Of a stretch of 33,235 bases of DNA, positions 14,596 through 23,694 are shown in pieces; within the stretch, counting starts at the first letter, position 1, and each line of letters opens with the position of its first letter. The notes beneath the pieces are model-generated. The model was not told where the DNA came from. It worked only from the letters and a program-made list of their open reading frames with translations, and searched no databases. The DNA is from a virus. The position numbers were made by a program, and so were the translations under genes. The DNA lies in IMG/VR virus record IMGVR_UViG_3300045967_000012, positions 1 through 33,235 of that record. One strand, given 5' to 3'.

Positions 14596-15416
14596 TGATT
14601 GCGGTGCCAACCTGTGAAATGGCGAAGCACTCAGCATTCTACGACTATTTCAATCTACTTCAAAAGCCCGAGGGAACTGTTGTAACTCTTTCACATGGTC
14701 AGTCTCCAGCATCGGGACGAAATACTTGCATTGAACAGGCATTGGAGCATGATTGCACACATATCCTGTTCATCGATGATGATATGGTGTTTCCACCGGA
14801 TGCACTTTATCGTCTACTGAAGCATGATGTAGATATCGTAAGTGGATACTATCTCATGCGTCAGTATCCTCATCAGGGACTTATCTTCGACCAAGCGGAA
14901 CCATCTGGTGAATGCCGCTGGTATGAAGTAGAAGATAACGAATCTGGTCTGCGTGAAGTTGTAGCCGCTGGACTAGGATTCGTTCTATTCAGAACCTCAG
15001 TTTTTGAGGCACTAGAAAAACCCTACGTTCGATTGGGTGAATTGGAATCTTGCAGAGATGGCTGGTGTGATGATATCGGCCTCTTTAAGCGCGTGCGCGA
15101 GGCAGGATTCAAAATTCATATGGATTTGGACCTTCGTATTGGTCACATTTCCAGTATGGTGGTTACACCAATGCATAAGGACGGTTTCTGGTATGTAGAA
15201 ATCGGAACCTTTACTCCTGAAACTGTAGCATTTCCAATGGTTCGGAAGCCTAAACCTGCTGCAAAGGAAATGACTATTGAAGATATCTCCAAGCGTTTAG
15301 GGGAGATTATTCAGAATTACGGTGGTATGGAGTCGAATATTCCTGTGGACTTGTTGAATCCACATGAATACTGGACTCTCAAACGACAACTGACCGCAAT
15401 GATGGCACCTAAATAA
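14580..15416 (+). CDS. GT-A fold glycosyltransferase-like protein
   Basis: GTG 14580 is preceded by GGGAAGG and overlaps the methyltransferase by 16 bases; ATG 14595 is an alternative. An N-terminal strand VMIAVPTCE is followed by SGRNTCIEQAL (residues 45-55). The nucleotide-sugar and metal motif ILFIDDDMVFPPDAL gives Asp 66-68. A later acidic WCDDIGLFKRVREAGFKIHM (162-181), with HIS near 189, matches the acceptor and second metal region of GT2-like enzymes. The C-terminal 70 residues are an extra helical part. It would transfer a sugar from a nucleotide donor. With the methyltransferase it forms a small modification cassette inside a structural operon, so the likely target is a virion protein or surface glycan. 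Confidence 0.82.
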   Translation: MDTKVMIAVPTCEMAKHSAFYDYFNLLQKPEGTVVTLSHGQSPASGRNTCIEQALEHDCTHILFIDDDMVFPPDALYRLLKHDVDIVSGYYLMRQYPHQGLIFDQAEPSGECRWYEVEDNESGLREVVAAGLGFVLFRTSVFEALEKPYVRLGELESCRDGWCDDIGLFKRVREAGFKIHMDLDLRIGHISSMVVTPMHKDGFWYVEIGTFTPETVAFPMVRKPKPAAKEMTIEDISKRLGEIIQNYGGMESNIPVDLLNPHEYWTLKRQLTAMMAPK

Positions 15417-16000
15417 TGGATTATCCTGTTCTGCCATCGGATATTCAGGAAATCAATCGCCAACTTCGTGAGACGTATGGCATTGATACTGAAACATCTG
15501 ACCCCATGTGGCGAGTTTCGTGGGCAGCAGACCAATTTGAAATGCGGGTGGATGATGTAACACCTTCAGGGGTGAGACTATTGTTCCCCGAAATGATGAA
15601 ATGCCCGAAATATTCATGGATTAAGGACATGTGGATTCTTGAGAATCTCGTCCTTGTTCCAATTCAACACGATAATGAGCTTGCAGGACTTAAAAAGTCT
15701 TATGAGTGCATTTGGAAGTTTCATGACAGGTTTAAGAAGCCTGTTGCACCTGAATTTTGGGCTTGCCAGTTCGTAATTGACGGTGTTCAAGCCGTTAAAT
15801 CTGGAAATCCCATGAATGTTCGTAAATATTTTGACCCTGACGTCAGTTCTGACCCAGAGGAGCAAAAATTAATCAATAAACGACGTATCGACCTGCTAGT
15901 AGAGCAACTTTTCGGAGATGAATCAGATTTAATGCTCCGAACTGTTACTGGAGAGGCAGTTGTAGTGCCTCGAAACTATCCTGAACAGGAGACAACGTAA
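15416..16000 (+). CDS. Conserved-type phage protein, 194 aa, unknown
   Basis: The ATG overlaps the stop of the glycosyltransferase (TAATG), indicating coupled translation. The product is soluble and mixed alpha/beta, with many aromatic and acidic residues (DPMWRVSWAADQFEMRVDDV; ENLVLVPIQHDNELAGLKKS; KFHDRFKKPVAPEFWACQFV). No catalytic or metal motif is clear. The C-terminal tail (HINKRR-like KLINKRRIDLLVEQLFGDES) is helical, and the protein ends in a polar segment. It sits between the modification cassette and the tail adaptor, and may be a virion assembly or structural protein. I do not recognise a named family. Confidence 0.7.
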   Translation: MDYPVLPSDIQEINRQLRETYGIDTETSDPMWRVSWAADQFEMRVDDVTPSGVRLLFPEMMKCPKYSWIKDMWILENLVLVPIQHDNELAGLKKSYECIWKFHDRFKKPVAPEFWACQFVIDGVQAVKSGNPMNVRKYFDPDVSSDPEEQKLINKRRIDLLVEQLFGDESDLMLRTVTGEAVVVPRNYPEQETT

Positions 16001-16740
16001 TGCCACTACCCGGATTTGATTTCAGGGAGCTTCGTCGTAGAACGATTAAGCAACCTGTAAATCCTATGGATAAGGCTACCGTCGTTAGCATTTATCCTAA
16101 GCCAATCGAAGAACGGAAATACACTATCGAACCCGGATTGTTCAATATTCCCGCAGGGAGTTTGGAAGCTCCGGGTATTTGTGTAGTAGGCCCATCCTCG
16201 TGGTGGAGAGAAATTGACGAGGAGATGCCACTACTTGAAATTCCTACCAGTAGCATTCAGATTGCTGAGTCTATTGTTAGGGATTACCAGAATGGACTGG
16301 TAAACTTTGTTCCTGAACAAGCTGGACCGGGATTGTTCTATACTCCTGGTTGTGTTCAGGATTCAAAGGGAGAACCTGACATTGCATTGACTCAGGAATG
16401 GGTCAAAACTAATTTCAAAGGTCAGCTTGAAAAAGCTGCTGCAAGACAGAAAAAGTGGTATGAGAGTCTCGTCTTAATGGCGGATTCTCTGTGGGCACGC
16501 TCAAACGGCAATCCTCTGACAGTAAGTGAAGATATGAGGTGCGCCGCACGAGAATTGGGAGTTTCCGGCTCGAAAGACTGGATGAAGATGTTCGTTGCTG
16601 TAAGCATGGTTCGTTGCAAGGCTTGCGGCACACTCAAGAATCCAGACTTCCCAATTTGTGCTACTTGTCATTTCCCTGACCCTGACCATCCAATGACTAA
16701 ACAGTTGTTGGCTGTTAAGGCTCAGCTACCTAAGGGATAA
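16000..16740 (+). CDS. Phage protein with C-terminal zinc ribbon, 246 aa
   Basis: The start is TAATG-coupled to the upstream gene. Residues about 1-130 are mixed and proline-rich (NPMDKATVVSIYPKPIEERK). Residues 131-200 are helical (QLEKAAARQKKWYESLVLMA). A zinc ribbon follows, CKAC (206-209) and CATC (220-223), with a ten-residue knuckle. The final stretch is DPDHPMTKQLLAVKAQLPKG. A treble-clef or ribbon of this type usually stabilises a protein-protein or nucleic acid interface. The portal of this phage carries a similar CxxC pair, which may or may not be related. The function is unknown; position before the adaptor gene suggests a virion or assembly role. Confidence 0.7.
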   Translation: MPLPGFDFRELRRRTIKQPVNPMDKATVVSIYPKPIEERKYTIEPGLFNIPAGSLEAPGICVVGPSSWWREIDEEMPLLEIPTSSIQIAESIVRDYQNGLVNFVPEQAGPGLFYTPGCVQDSKGEPDIALTQEWVKTNFKGQLEKAAARQKKWYESLVLMADSLWARSNGNPLTVSEDMRCAARELGVSGSKDWMKMFVAVSMVRCKACGTLKNPDFPICATCHFPDPDHPMTKQLLAVKAQLPKG

Positions 16741-16741
16741 C

Positions 16742-17443
16742 ATGGCTACTGTAGACCTTCTGGCAGGGACTGTTATGGACAAGGCAGCGTCCTTAATGAA
16801 TGACTCTGCCAGAACGGTCTATACTTATGCTTCGCAAGTTCCTTACCTTAATATCGCACTACAGGAGTTACAAGAACAGTTTGAACTCCACGCAGTGCCT
16901 GTTACCGAGGAGGTTTCCGCGGTTATTAATATGCCTGCCGGTTCAACTGTTATTGTTTTCAACGGAGTTGGAGTCCCTGCCCTTCCATCGGATATGGTAG
17001 AACCCCAACAACTATGGGAACGAAATGAAGGAATTGACCCTTACGTTCCAATGACTAAACGTGACTATCTTCCTCATAATCTAGAAGGGCAGGAAATCAA
17101 TCAGTTCGTCTACTATGTGTGGCAATCAAACCAGATTCGTGTGCTGCCTTCAAACGCAGACAACGATATCAAAATCGATTACATTAAGCAACTTTTCCAA
17201 CCTGTAGTGAACGAATTCTCGTTCATCAATGTAATCAATGCTGCTACTTTCCTTGAGTATCGCACAGCAGGTTTGCTTGCAGAATTCATTGAGCGGAACA
17301 TTACTTCCGCAAACGCCTTGAACGCTTATGCTGCTTTAGGCATGGACCGTGCCCTTGGTATTAGCTCGAAAGGTAAGCAAAATATCATGACACGTCGTCG
17401 TCCGTTTAGAGCAGGTTATAAGCGTGGAGGTTGGGTAACTTAA
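16742..17443 (+). CDS. Head-tail adaptor protein (probable)
   Basis: The 233-residue protein begins MATVDLLAGTVMDKAASLMN and has the helix YLNIALQELQEQFELHAVPV (residues about 35-54), typical of adaptor proteins of the P22 gp4 / T7 gp11 type. These bind below the portal and start the short tail. The middle is strand-rich (VSAVINMPAGSTVIVFNG; PSDMVEPQQLWERNEG) and the C-terminus is a helix (EYRTAGLLAEFIERNITSAN) with a basic end (TRRRPFRAGYKRGG). The next gene is a nozzle-like protein, which supports the call. The family match is by pattern, not alignment. Confidence 0.78.
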   Translation: MATVDLLAGTVMDKAASLMNDSARTVYTYASQVPYLNIALQELQEQFELHAVPVTEEVSAVINMPAGSTVIVFNGVGVPALPSDMVEPQQLWERNEGIDPYVPMTKRDYLPHNLEGQEINQFVYYVWQSNQIRVLPSNADNDIKIDYIKQLFQPVVNEFSFINVINAATFLEYRTAGLLAEFIERNITSANALNAYAALGMDRALGISSKGKQNIMTRRRPFRAGYKRGGWVT

Positions 17444-17458
17444 TACGAGCTGGGAACG

Positions 17459-17474
17459 CAGACGCCCCGGTCTG
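17459..17474 (+). other. Short hairpin touching the nozzle-gene start
   Basis: CAGAC (17459-17463) and GTCTG (17470-17474) form a 5-bp stem with a GC-rich 6-base loop. The 3' arm includes the first base of the GTG at 17474. It is a weak structure, but it could slow initiation at that GTG or favour ATG 17504. Confidence 0.35.
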
Positions 17475-19003
17475 TGAAAGTAAGTAGAGAGTTACCTAAC
17501 GCTATGAGAGACCATCTACCTATTACGCTCGAACAGTTCAACGGCCTCTATTCGCGTGGCGATATAGAAGAAACGCCGATGGACCATTTCTCTGAGTGTA
17601 ATAATCTTAAGTTCGTAGGTGGTCAGGGTTTCGCTACTCGTGATGGGATAGGTAGACACCAGGAAATTGGCTCACCTCTGTCCAATATCCTGAGAATGTA
17701 TAACTATCCCACTTCTGATAAACAGACTATTCTTGTTCTTACTGCTGGCGGCACTATTTACCACGTCGTTGATAGTTTGACGATGTTTGGTCCTATTCTG
17801 ACTATTCCAAATATGACTGATTTTGGCTTCGTTCCATACGCGGGACGAGCCTATATTACTCCCTTCACTACCGAACTGGTAGCTGGAATGAACAGAGAAC
17901 GCGGACTTCAGAATGAGTTCGTGTATGTTTATAAGGGAGATGGAACTCAAGCTAGAAAGATTGCTGGTAATAAACCTACTGTCAATATCACTGCAGTCAA
18001 TGGTGGTGCTGGTTTCACTGACGCTGGTGTGCATATATTTGGCTATGTGTATGAAACTGACACTGGCTATCTTACGGCACCAGGAGGACTCGTTGCCCAC
18101 ACCACTGCTGCTTTGCAAGCTGTTGATTTTTCTACTATTGCAAATAGCCCTGACACTTTTGTTGTCAAAAAACATCTTGTTGCCTCAAAGGTAATCCAAA
18201 CCTACAACGGAGATGTTAATGGATATCAACTATTCTTCATTCCGGGAGCTACAATTCCTAATAACGTTACAACTGTTCTCAATAATATCTCTTTCTTTGA
18301 CGCAGATTTACTGCTTGACGCATCTCATCTCCTCGACAATTTTGCGGAGGTCAAAGCGGGAGTTAATCTTGCTACTTACCATAACAGGATGTGTCTCTGC
18401 ACTGAATATGATAACATTTCTCTGGTTCGTGTTTCAGCCGTAGGTGAACCAGAAGCGTTTAATCAAATAGATGGCGTATTGCTTGTTCCTCCTGACGGGA
18501 ATCCTGTCACTAATATGGCTGAGTTACGTGACGTTTTTTATGTCACGAAACGTAACAAGACCGTCTCTTTTGTGGATAATGGGGACGTTCCTACTACTTG
18601 GCCCCTTACTAATATCGATAATGCTATGGGCACTGGTGTTCATGGGATTGCAACAGTTGTGGACGCTGGTTCATCGAATGTGGACTATCTCATTATTGCC
18701 TGCTACGTGGGCATGACTATCTTTAATGGTAGATATATCCTACCAGAACTAAGTTGGAAGGTTTCTCAACTGTGGGGAGCACAATCCTTCAAAACTGATA
18801 ACCGAAGAATTCAAATTGTTAATGATTCTGTGTTACAACACATCTATATGGTCACAACTGATAGGCAAGTTCTATATGGTGACTACGCAAATGGACTGGA
18901 CCCGAAGAAAATTCGTTGGTGTCCCTGGACTTTTGACACGAATATAAATACTCTTTGTCTCATAAACATTTCCGAGTTGTTACTCGGCGCAGACCAGGTG
19001 TAG
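17474..19003 (+). CDS. Tail nozzle/tubular protein (beta-propeller-like, probable)
   Basis: The 509-residue protein follows the adaptor. The frame opens at GTG 17474 with no ribosome site; ATG 17504, ten codons later, is an alternative start. It starts with LPITLEQFNGLYSRGDIEET, a pattern seen in phage nozzle proteins, then a series of strand-rich blades (TILVLTAGGTIYHVVDSLTM; FVPYAGRAYITPFTTELVAG; YVTKRNKTVSFVDNGD; DRQVLYGDYANG). This suggests a propeller plus beta domains, like T7 gp12 or P22 gp10, forming the tip channel of a short tail. No enzyme motif is seen. The next gene begins two bases after the stop. Confidence 0.75.
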   Translation: MKVSRELPNAMRDHLPITLEQFNGLYSRGDIEETPMDHFSECNNLKFVGGQGFATRDGIGRHQEIGSPLSNILRMYNYPTSDKQTILVLTAGGTIYHVVDSLTMFGPILTIPNMTDFGFVPYAGRAYITPFTTELVAGMNRERGLQNEFVYVYKGDGTQARKIAGNKPTVNITAVNGGAGFTDAGVHIFGYVYETDTGYLTAPGGLVAHTTAALQAVDFSTIANSPDTFVVKKHLVASKVIQTYNGDVNGYQLFFIPGATIPNNVTTVLNNISFFDADLLLDASHLLDNFAEVKAGVNLATYHNRMCLCTEYDNISLVRVSAVGEPEAFNQIDGVLLVPPDGNPVTNMAELRDVFYVTKRNKTVSFVDNGDVPTTWPLTNIDNAMGTGVHGIATVVDAGSSNVDYLIIACYVGMTIFNGRYILPELSWKVSQLWGAQSFKTDNRRIQIVNDSVLQHIYMVTTDRQVLYGDYANGLDPKKIRWCPWTFDTNINTLCLINISELLLGADQV

Positions 19004-19004
19004 A

Positions 19005-19412
19005 ATGCCACTAAAAGTTCCCAATGCATTGGAAGTCGAGGTTTTAACCGACCTTTTGACTCCTGCTTTGACCATGAGACTTTACAGCAATGATAAAACA
19101 CCTGCTGATGGTGACGTTGCTGCCAACTACACTGAAGTCACAGGCGGGAACTATACGAGTAGGCCGCTTCTTTTTGCTAGTTGGACTATTACTGCTGGTT
19201 CTCCTTCTATCGCTGCTCGCGCAATGGAGCAGTGGCTCTTTAATGGACCAGTTGGTGGTCCGAATACTATTTATGGTTACTATGTGACTAGGGACTCAGA
19301 TGGTAAGTTGATGTGGGCTGAGAGATTTCCCTCGGCTAATGTCCCATTTGCACCTGTCAATGGTAGCAAAGTCGTCATTCTACCAAGATTCTCAGCGGAG
19401 AGCTTGTTCTAA
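19005..19412 (+). CDS. Small tail-associated protein, 135 aa
   Basis: It starts MPLKVPNALEVEVLTDLLTP and continues with strands and turns (TMRLYSNDKTPADGDVAANY), a GYYVTRDSDGKLMWAERFP segment and a final SKVVILPRFSAESLF. This pattern (a short protein between nozzle and fibre genes, with the GYYVTRDSDGKLMWAE motif) is one I have seen repeatedly in uncultured phage genomes. It has no assigned function that I know of. Its mainly beta prediction and position suggest a tail fibre connector or baseplate-like component. The TAATG overlap couples it to the large fibre gene. Confidence 0.72.
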   Translation: MPLKVPNALEVEVLTDLLTPALTMRLYSNDKTPADGDVAANYTEVTGGNYTSRPLLFASWTITAGSPSIAARAMEQWLFNGPVGGPNTIYGYYVTRDSDGKLMWAERFPSANVPFAPVNGSKVVILPRFSAESLF

Positions 19413-22243
19413 TGGCACAATATACCGCATACGCGAATTACATGATTTTCTTCCAAGACCCAGATGAGTATAACTTCGCCTTGGCAGCCGTAGGCGGAGA
19501 TACTACATCAGGTGGAAGATTTGAAGGTGCTCCGCGAGATGCTGCTGCATTTTTTGGAATACCATTCCCCTATCCGTCTGGGGATATGTCTCTTATTCCA
19601 AAAGGTATTACTTTCTTTTCTCCTTTTGTGCCAGGATGGAATATCGGTCATCCGAGTCCTTCTGGTATTATATTAGATGATACTATTGCTTCATTTCTTG
19701 TTCCCGGACAAGCAGGAGTTCCTGCATCTATTTGGCCTGCCGGACCAGATATGCTTCTTTTGTGGTCTGGTTCTATTGTTCGTTCTGGTGGTGCCGTTGA
19801 TTCTGATGACCCTACACCTATTGCACGTAGAAGGTGGTGTGGTGGTGTAGAACTGTATCCTTCAGGTGAAGGTGCTTCTACTTTCAACGTAGGTGCAGCT
19901 AGTCGAAATGCATCAAGGACACTTGATGGATTTGGACTACCAATCAGAGGACAGAACAATACTGGTCAGTGGAATAGGGTTGTTAATGAATACGATGCAG
20001 CCCTAATTACTGAAACTTCATGGGAAAGATTCTACTTTAGAGTTCGCACTCGTCCATCTCTTGGCCCAATAGGCATTTGGCGTTGTCATGGATTTCCATC
20101 CAATAACGCGGGTGCTGCATTAGCTGTCAATACTAACGGAACTGTCGACCTTTATGGTATTACTGCTGTCAATGGTGTTACTGTTCGTGGAACTAGTGCT
20201 GTAATAGACCTAAATGAATGGGTAAAAGTGGATATTTTCCTTAGGTATAACAATCCTAATGGAAAAATTGATGTTTATTTCAATGGTTCTCTCGTTATGG
20301 CTTTTTCAGCCAACGAAATGACCAATAATAGTCGTCATACTAATTCTGACCTGGGAATGTGGACAGGTCTAGCCGACCAAGTGGTTGAAATTGACCTAGA
20401 TGATTGGTTCAATGCTGAATGGCCCGCTAATGGGGCTGGATTTAGCCTTGAAGGACTAGATTTTCTCACTGGTAATCATAATAGAAGGGTTCGTTCACTA
20501 TCTGGAACTAACGTTGGCTGGACTCCTAATCATAATTTTGCAATAAACCAAGGTGTAGCAGGTCCAGACCAAAATCTGGGTTCACAACTCGCGAGTTCTA
20601 CATCTGGTGCTCTAATTGAAGGTGTAACTGACCTTACTGAAGAAACTAGTTATCAGGGTATTGAATTAGGTGCTGCATCTGCGGTAATTGGAACTAGACA
20701 GAGCAACTCCGGTAATACGGATGGTCAAATTGGCTATTCGATTAATGGTGTTGCTACAATGATTACGTTCGATGGCCTAGCTGCAATTGGCTATCGTTCG
20801 AAAATGTATAGACCATCAGGAATGATAGTTCCTGCTAGTATTGTGCCTTTTAATGTTCGTTATACTAAATCAGCAGACGGAAATGCTGAAGTAGTTCAAT
20901 TTTTGATGGCATCTATCGAGATGCTGGGTATTTGGGGTCCAGAAGATTCTCCAGATTTCCCGCGCCTCGGTCCAATGGATTTCCATCACAATTGCCGATA
21001 TGGTAATACTATTTGGGGCTTCTTGGGTCCAGTTCCCGATGGTCCATGCTTTGTTAAGGGTGGAACATATGTAGGTAACGGAACCCAACTGACCATAGAA
21101 TTACCTATGGCTTGTCATTTTCTCTGGATTAGAGGCTTAACAGTTGCTACGGCCCCCGTAGTGTGGTTTGGTGCAGGTGTAGCAGGTAATCTTGGAACCA
21201 CAGAACGTGCAGTTCCTAACTATCCAGTTGATGTTTACTGGGATGTTGCAAGTCAGACCTATAAGTTTGTAGTAACTGGAACTAATGGCAATATTAACCA
21301 AAATGCTATAACATACCAATATATCGCTTTCTGTGACCCAGGAATGCGATTCAATGTATGCGGTTGTTGGACATTTCCAAACGCTGGATTCACTGGTAGA
21401 CAGCAACCACTAGTAGTTACTGATTTTCAGGCTCAATTTGGATTCGCGCAAAAGCAAGTCGCGGGAGTCGCATCTAATACTCTTGGACTGTTTTGTAAAG
21501 GTCCAGGAAATGTGGGGGAAGCCGGAAATGGTATGGGTGGCAGCACTATTGCTGATTTTGGCAATTTTGCTACTCCCGGAGTATTCGATATTGGTGTAAA
21601 TATTAACGATTCTTCTGCTACAGGACAAGATTATAGTCTCTGGCGTATGCAGGATTCTAACTGCGGCGACCAGATGCTACAAATTGGAAGCTATACTGGC
21701 AATGGTGCTGGTGGTAACAGAACCATCAATATGCCATTGGTTTCAGGTAGATTTCCAATATTCATTATTGTTAGTCCTACTAATGGAAGTGCTAATTTTT
21801 TCCGAGACCCCTCGCACACTGGAGCGAATAGCGCACAAGTCAATAGTCTTGGTAACTCAACTACTGCTATTACTGGTGCGGGTATCGACACTATTCAGGT
21901 TGGAACTACTCTAAATGCCAACGGAGTAATTTATAATTTCTTTGTAATTTGTGGTGATACAGCGGCATTTAATAACGGGACTTTTGGTCCTCCTAATTGT
22001 TTACCTCCTGAATCACCGTGGCCTACACCTCCATTTGACCCACCTGATGTGGCTATTATGGGAGAAGGTGGACTAGCATTTAATGGTCAAGTTGCACTTA
22101 CCTTACTAAAGGATGTAACTGGTATCTATACACTAGTTCCAGACAAGACGAACGATACTCTCTACGATAGACAAACGGGTCAACCTAGCGTAGATAGAAA
22201 AATACCTGACCCTAACTTCAAAACAGGGTATATAGGTGGCTAA
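19412..22243 (+). CDS. Large tail fibre/spike protein with LamG-like domain
   Basis: This 943-residue, almost entirely beta protein is coupled to the upstream gene by TAATG. Residues about 145-345 fit a concanavalin/LamG-like sandwich: ERFYFRVRTRPSLGPIGIWR, then LNEWVKVDIFLRYNNPNGKI with DVYFNGSLV. Such domains bind glycans. Residues 360-600 and 600-870 are further beta regions with repeated N/G/T turns and several cysteines (CDPGMRFNVCGCWTF). The end, NDTLYDRQTGQPSVDRKIPD followed by PNFKTGYIGG, resembles the short C-terminal module shared by many phage tail proteins. It is probably the receptor-binding fibre. No hydrolase catalytic triad is apparent. Confidence 0.82.
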   Translation: MAQYTAYANYMIFFQDPDEYNFALAAVGGDTTSGGRFEGAPRDAAAFFGIPFPYPSGDMSLIPKGITFFSPFVPGWNIGHPSPSGIILDDTIASFLVPGQAGVPASIWPAGPDMLLLWSGSIVRSGGAVDSDDPTPIARRRWCGGVELYPSGEGASTFNVGAASRNASRTLDGFGLPIRGQNNTGQWNRVVNEYDAALITETSWERFYFRVRTRPSLGPIGIWRCHGFPSNNAGAALAVNTNGTVDLYGITAVNGVTVRGTSAVIDLNEWVKVDIFLRYNNPNGKIDVYFNGSLVMAFSANEMTNNSRHTNSDLGMWTGLADQVVEIDLDDWFNAEWPANGAGFSLEGLDFLTGNHNRRVRSLSGTNVGWTPNHNFAINQGVAGPDQNLGSQLASSTSGALIEGVTDLTEETSYQGIELGAASAVIGTRQSNSGNTDGQIGYSINGVATMITFDGLAAIGYRSKMYRPSGMIVPASIVPFNVRYTKSADGNAEVVQFLMASIEMLGIWGPEDSPDFPRLGPMDFHHNCRYGNTIWGFLGPVPDGPCFVKGGTYVGNGTQLTIELPMACHFLWIRGLTVATAPVVWFGAGVAGNLGTTERAVPNYPVDVYWDVASQTYKFVVTGTNGNINQNAITYQYIAFCDPGMRFNVCGCWTFPNAGFTGRQQPLVVTDFQAQFGFAQKQVAGVASNTLGLFCKGPGNVGEAGNGMGGSTIADFGNFATPGVFDIGVNINDSSATGQDYSLWRMQDSNCGDQMLQIGSYTGNGAGGNRTINMPLVSGRFPIFIIVSPTNGSANFFRDPSHTGANSAQVNSLGNSTTAITGAGIDTIQVGTTLNANGVIYNFFVICGDTAAFNNGTFGPPNCLPPESPWPTPPFDPPDVAIMGEGGLAFNGQVALTLLKDVTGIYTLVPDKTNDTLYDRQTGQPSVDRKIPDPNFKTGYIGG

Positions 22244-22523
22244 GGGCGGAGGAGAAAATGAACATCATGTCGTCGCAGTTCGTATGCGATTGACTGGTGC
22301 TGGTAATCTCCAAATAGGACTTGAAGATTTAGACAATATTCAGGTCCAACCTCTAGTTCCTATCGCAATGCAAGCTACTACTCGCATTGAACCCAATCGT
22401 CTGGCTAATTTTCAATCTCAACGCATCAGATTTACTGGTGTAACTACTGAAATTAACGAAGTTTTTCATATTCGTAGAATCGTCATTTTCGCTAAAATGG
22501 TCGCTGTTGAGTATCCTGGCTAA
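22236..22523 (+). CDS. Small conserved-type tail gene product, 95 aa
   Basis: The GTG start at 22236 lies within the last codons of the fibre gene (8-base overlap). The sequence has a short basic and His-rich lead (MAKGGGENEHHVVAVRMRLT) and then three or four strands (GNLQIGLEDLDNIQVQPLVP; FQSQRIRFTGVTTEINEVFH; IRRIVIFAKMVAVEYPG). It is probably a small all-beta protein attached to the fibre or its hinge. I recognise the style from other phages but not a named family. The following gene starts by TAATG overlap. Confidence 0.7.
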   Translation: MAKGGGENEHHVVAVRMRLTGAGNLQIGLEDLDNIQVQPLVPIAMQATTRIEPNRLANFQSQRIRFTGVTTEINEVFHIRRIVIFAKMVAVEYPG

Positions 22524-23359
22524 TGGCTGGCATTACACCAGAAGTAATTGATAGATTACACGCGAATCTGCTCACTTCAGGTGTTCAGCAGCAAAATCAA
22601 GCTCTGTTCTTCGTAATTGACCAATTAATTAATGCCGTTAGGCAATCTTTAAGCAATGTTCAGGCTCTAACAGGTGGTGGTGGCGGAGGAGGGGGTGGAA
22701 TTTTAGCCCAATCCTTCCTTACTATGGACCCTGATGGTGCTACACTACCTAATTCTGCTCAATTCGTTACCCATAATCTAAATATTAATAGAAGTGGCAA
22801 TAAATTTACTGTAAATGCTCCAGTTCCTTATCCTCATGATGGTGAGGATGGTGAAATGGGAATGATTGGGCCTCCCGGAATACAGGGTATGCCCGGATTA
22901 ATGGGTCCAATAGGACCACCTGGAATGGATGCGTTTTGCGAGGGATGTTGTGAATCCCTTCCAACAGGTAATGGTCCTGCAAACTGGATTGGAATTCCAT
23001 ACGATGCAGCCGACTTTACAGGTGATGGAACAATCACTTGGGGCGTTGATTCTGCTGATGTAACTGACTATTCTTATAAGATAATTGATGGTAATACTGT
23101 TATTCTTAATGTTAGAATTGAAAATACAGATGTTAGTGGAGCAGGACAAATACTATTTGTTGCTATTCCACCAGAAATTGAACCTAAGAAATCATTAGCT
23201 GGTCCTGCATTAGCGTTTGATAATGGAACTGGCGCACCTGCATTCTTTTCTATCGATGTTGGCACTGGACAAATTCAATTCGTGAGGGTTGACCTTGCTA
23301 ATTGGGCAGCCTCAACTGATTCAACTTCCGTATACGCAGTCATAAGTTACCAGATTTAG
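22523..23359 (+). CDS. Collagen-like fibre protein, 278 aa
   Basis: Residues 1-48 are helical (trimerisation-like, NQALFFVIDQLINAVRQSLS), followed by nine glycines in a row (51-59). Residues 107-136 are ten G-X-Y triplets (GEDGEMGMIGPPGIQGMPG, continuing GLMGPIGPPGMD), a collagen triple-helix segment. A CEGCC cluster follows (139-143) and could cross-link three chains. The C-terminal part (about 150-278) is a beta domain with a GDGTITW strand and an FVAIPPEIEPKKS turn. Collagen-like shafts occur in phage fibres and are elongated, trimeric and flexible. The protein is likely a thin tail or head fibre. The short collagen stretch and CC cluster make it a compact example. Confidence 0.83.
   Translation: MAGITPEVIDRLHANLLTSGVQQQNQALFFVIDQLINAVRQSLSNVQALTGGGGGGGGGILAQSFLTMDPDGATLPNSAQFVTHNLNINRSGNKFTVNAPVPYPHDGEDGEMGMIGPPGIQGMPGLMGPIGPPGMDAFCEGCCESLPTGNGPANWIGIPYDAADFTGDGTITWGVDSADVTDYSYKIIDGNTVILNVRIENTDVSGAGQILFVAIPPEIEPKKSLAGPALAFDNGTGAPAFFSIDVGTGQIQFVRVDLANWAASTDSTSVYAVISYQI
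22673..22699 (+). repeat. Nine-glycine codon run
   Basis: GGN codons at 22673-22699 encode Gly 51-59 of the collagen-like fibre protein. The codons are mixed (GGT, GGC, GGA, GGG), so the run is not a pure simple repeat, but it holds a five-G tract that could slip. Confidence 0.7.
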
Positions 23360-23367
23360 GAGCATAA

Positions 23368-23694
23368 ATGCCTCGCATTGCAACACGCCTTCACGGTCCT
23401 GCACAAGTTAGCAATGCTGCCGCGACTAAGTTCACGGTATCTGCTAACGAAAAGGTCATTGTTCGGCATATTCACGTTCAGAATCCTAGTGCTTCTGCCG
23501 TGACTTTTACAGCCTCAATTGGTGCAGATGCGGCTGGAACTAGAATCTTCGATGCATTCAATATCGGAGCAGGACAGGTATTTGACCACTGGTGTTACTA
23601 TGTTCTGGAAGAAACTGAAATCTTTCAGGCATTCGCTGGAACCAATAACATTCTCGTTCTGACCATCGACGGGGATAGGGCGGTTCTTGGTTAA
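23368..23694 (+). CDS. Small beta-sandwich virion protein, 108 aa
   Basis: AGGAG lies six bases before the ATG. The strand-rich sequence includes KFTVSANEKVIVRHIHVQNP, then VTFTASIGADAAGTRIFDAF and a WCYYVLEETEIFQAFAG stretch ending ILVLTIDGDRAVLG. The pattern suggests a small jelly-roll or Ig-like virion protein, such as a fibre-associated or decoration protein. No family name can be given with certainty. Its last eight bases overlap the next gene. Confidence 0.7.
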   Translation: MPRIATRLHGPAQVSNAAATKFTVSANEKVIVRHIHVQNPSASAVTFTASIGADAAGTRIFDAFNIGAGQVFDHWCYYVLEETEIFQAFAGTNNILVLTIDGDRAVLG

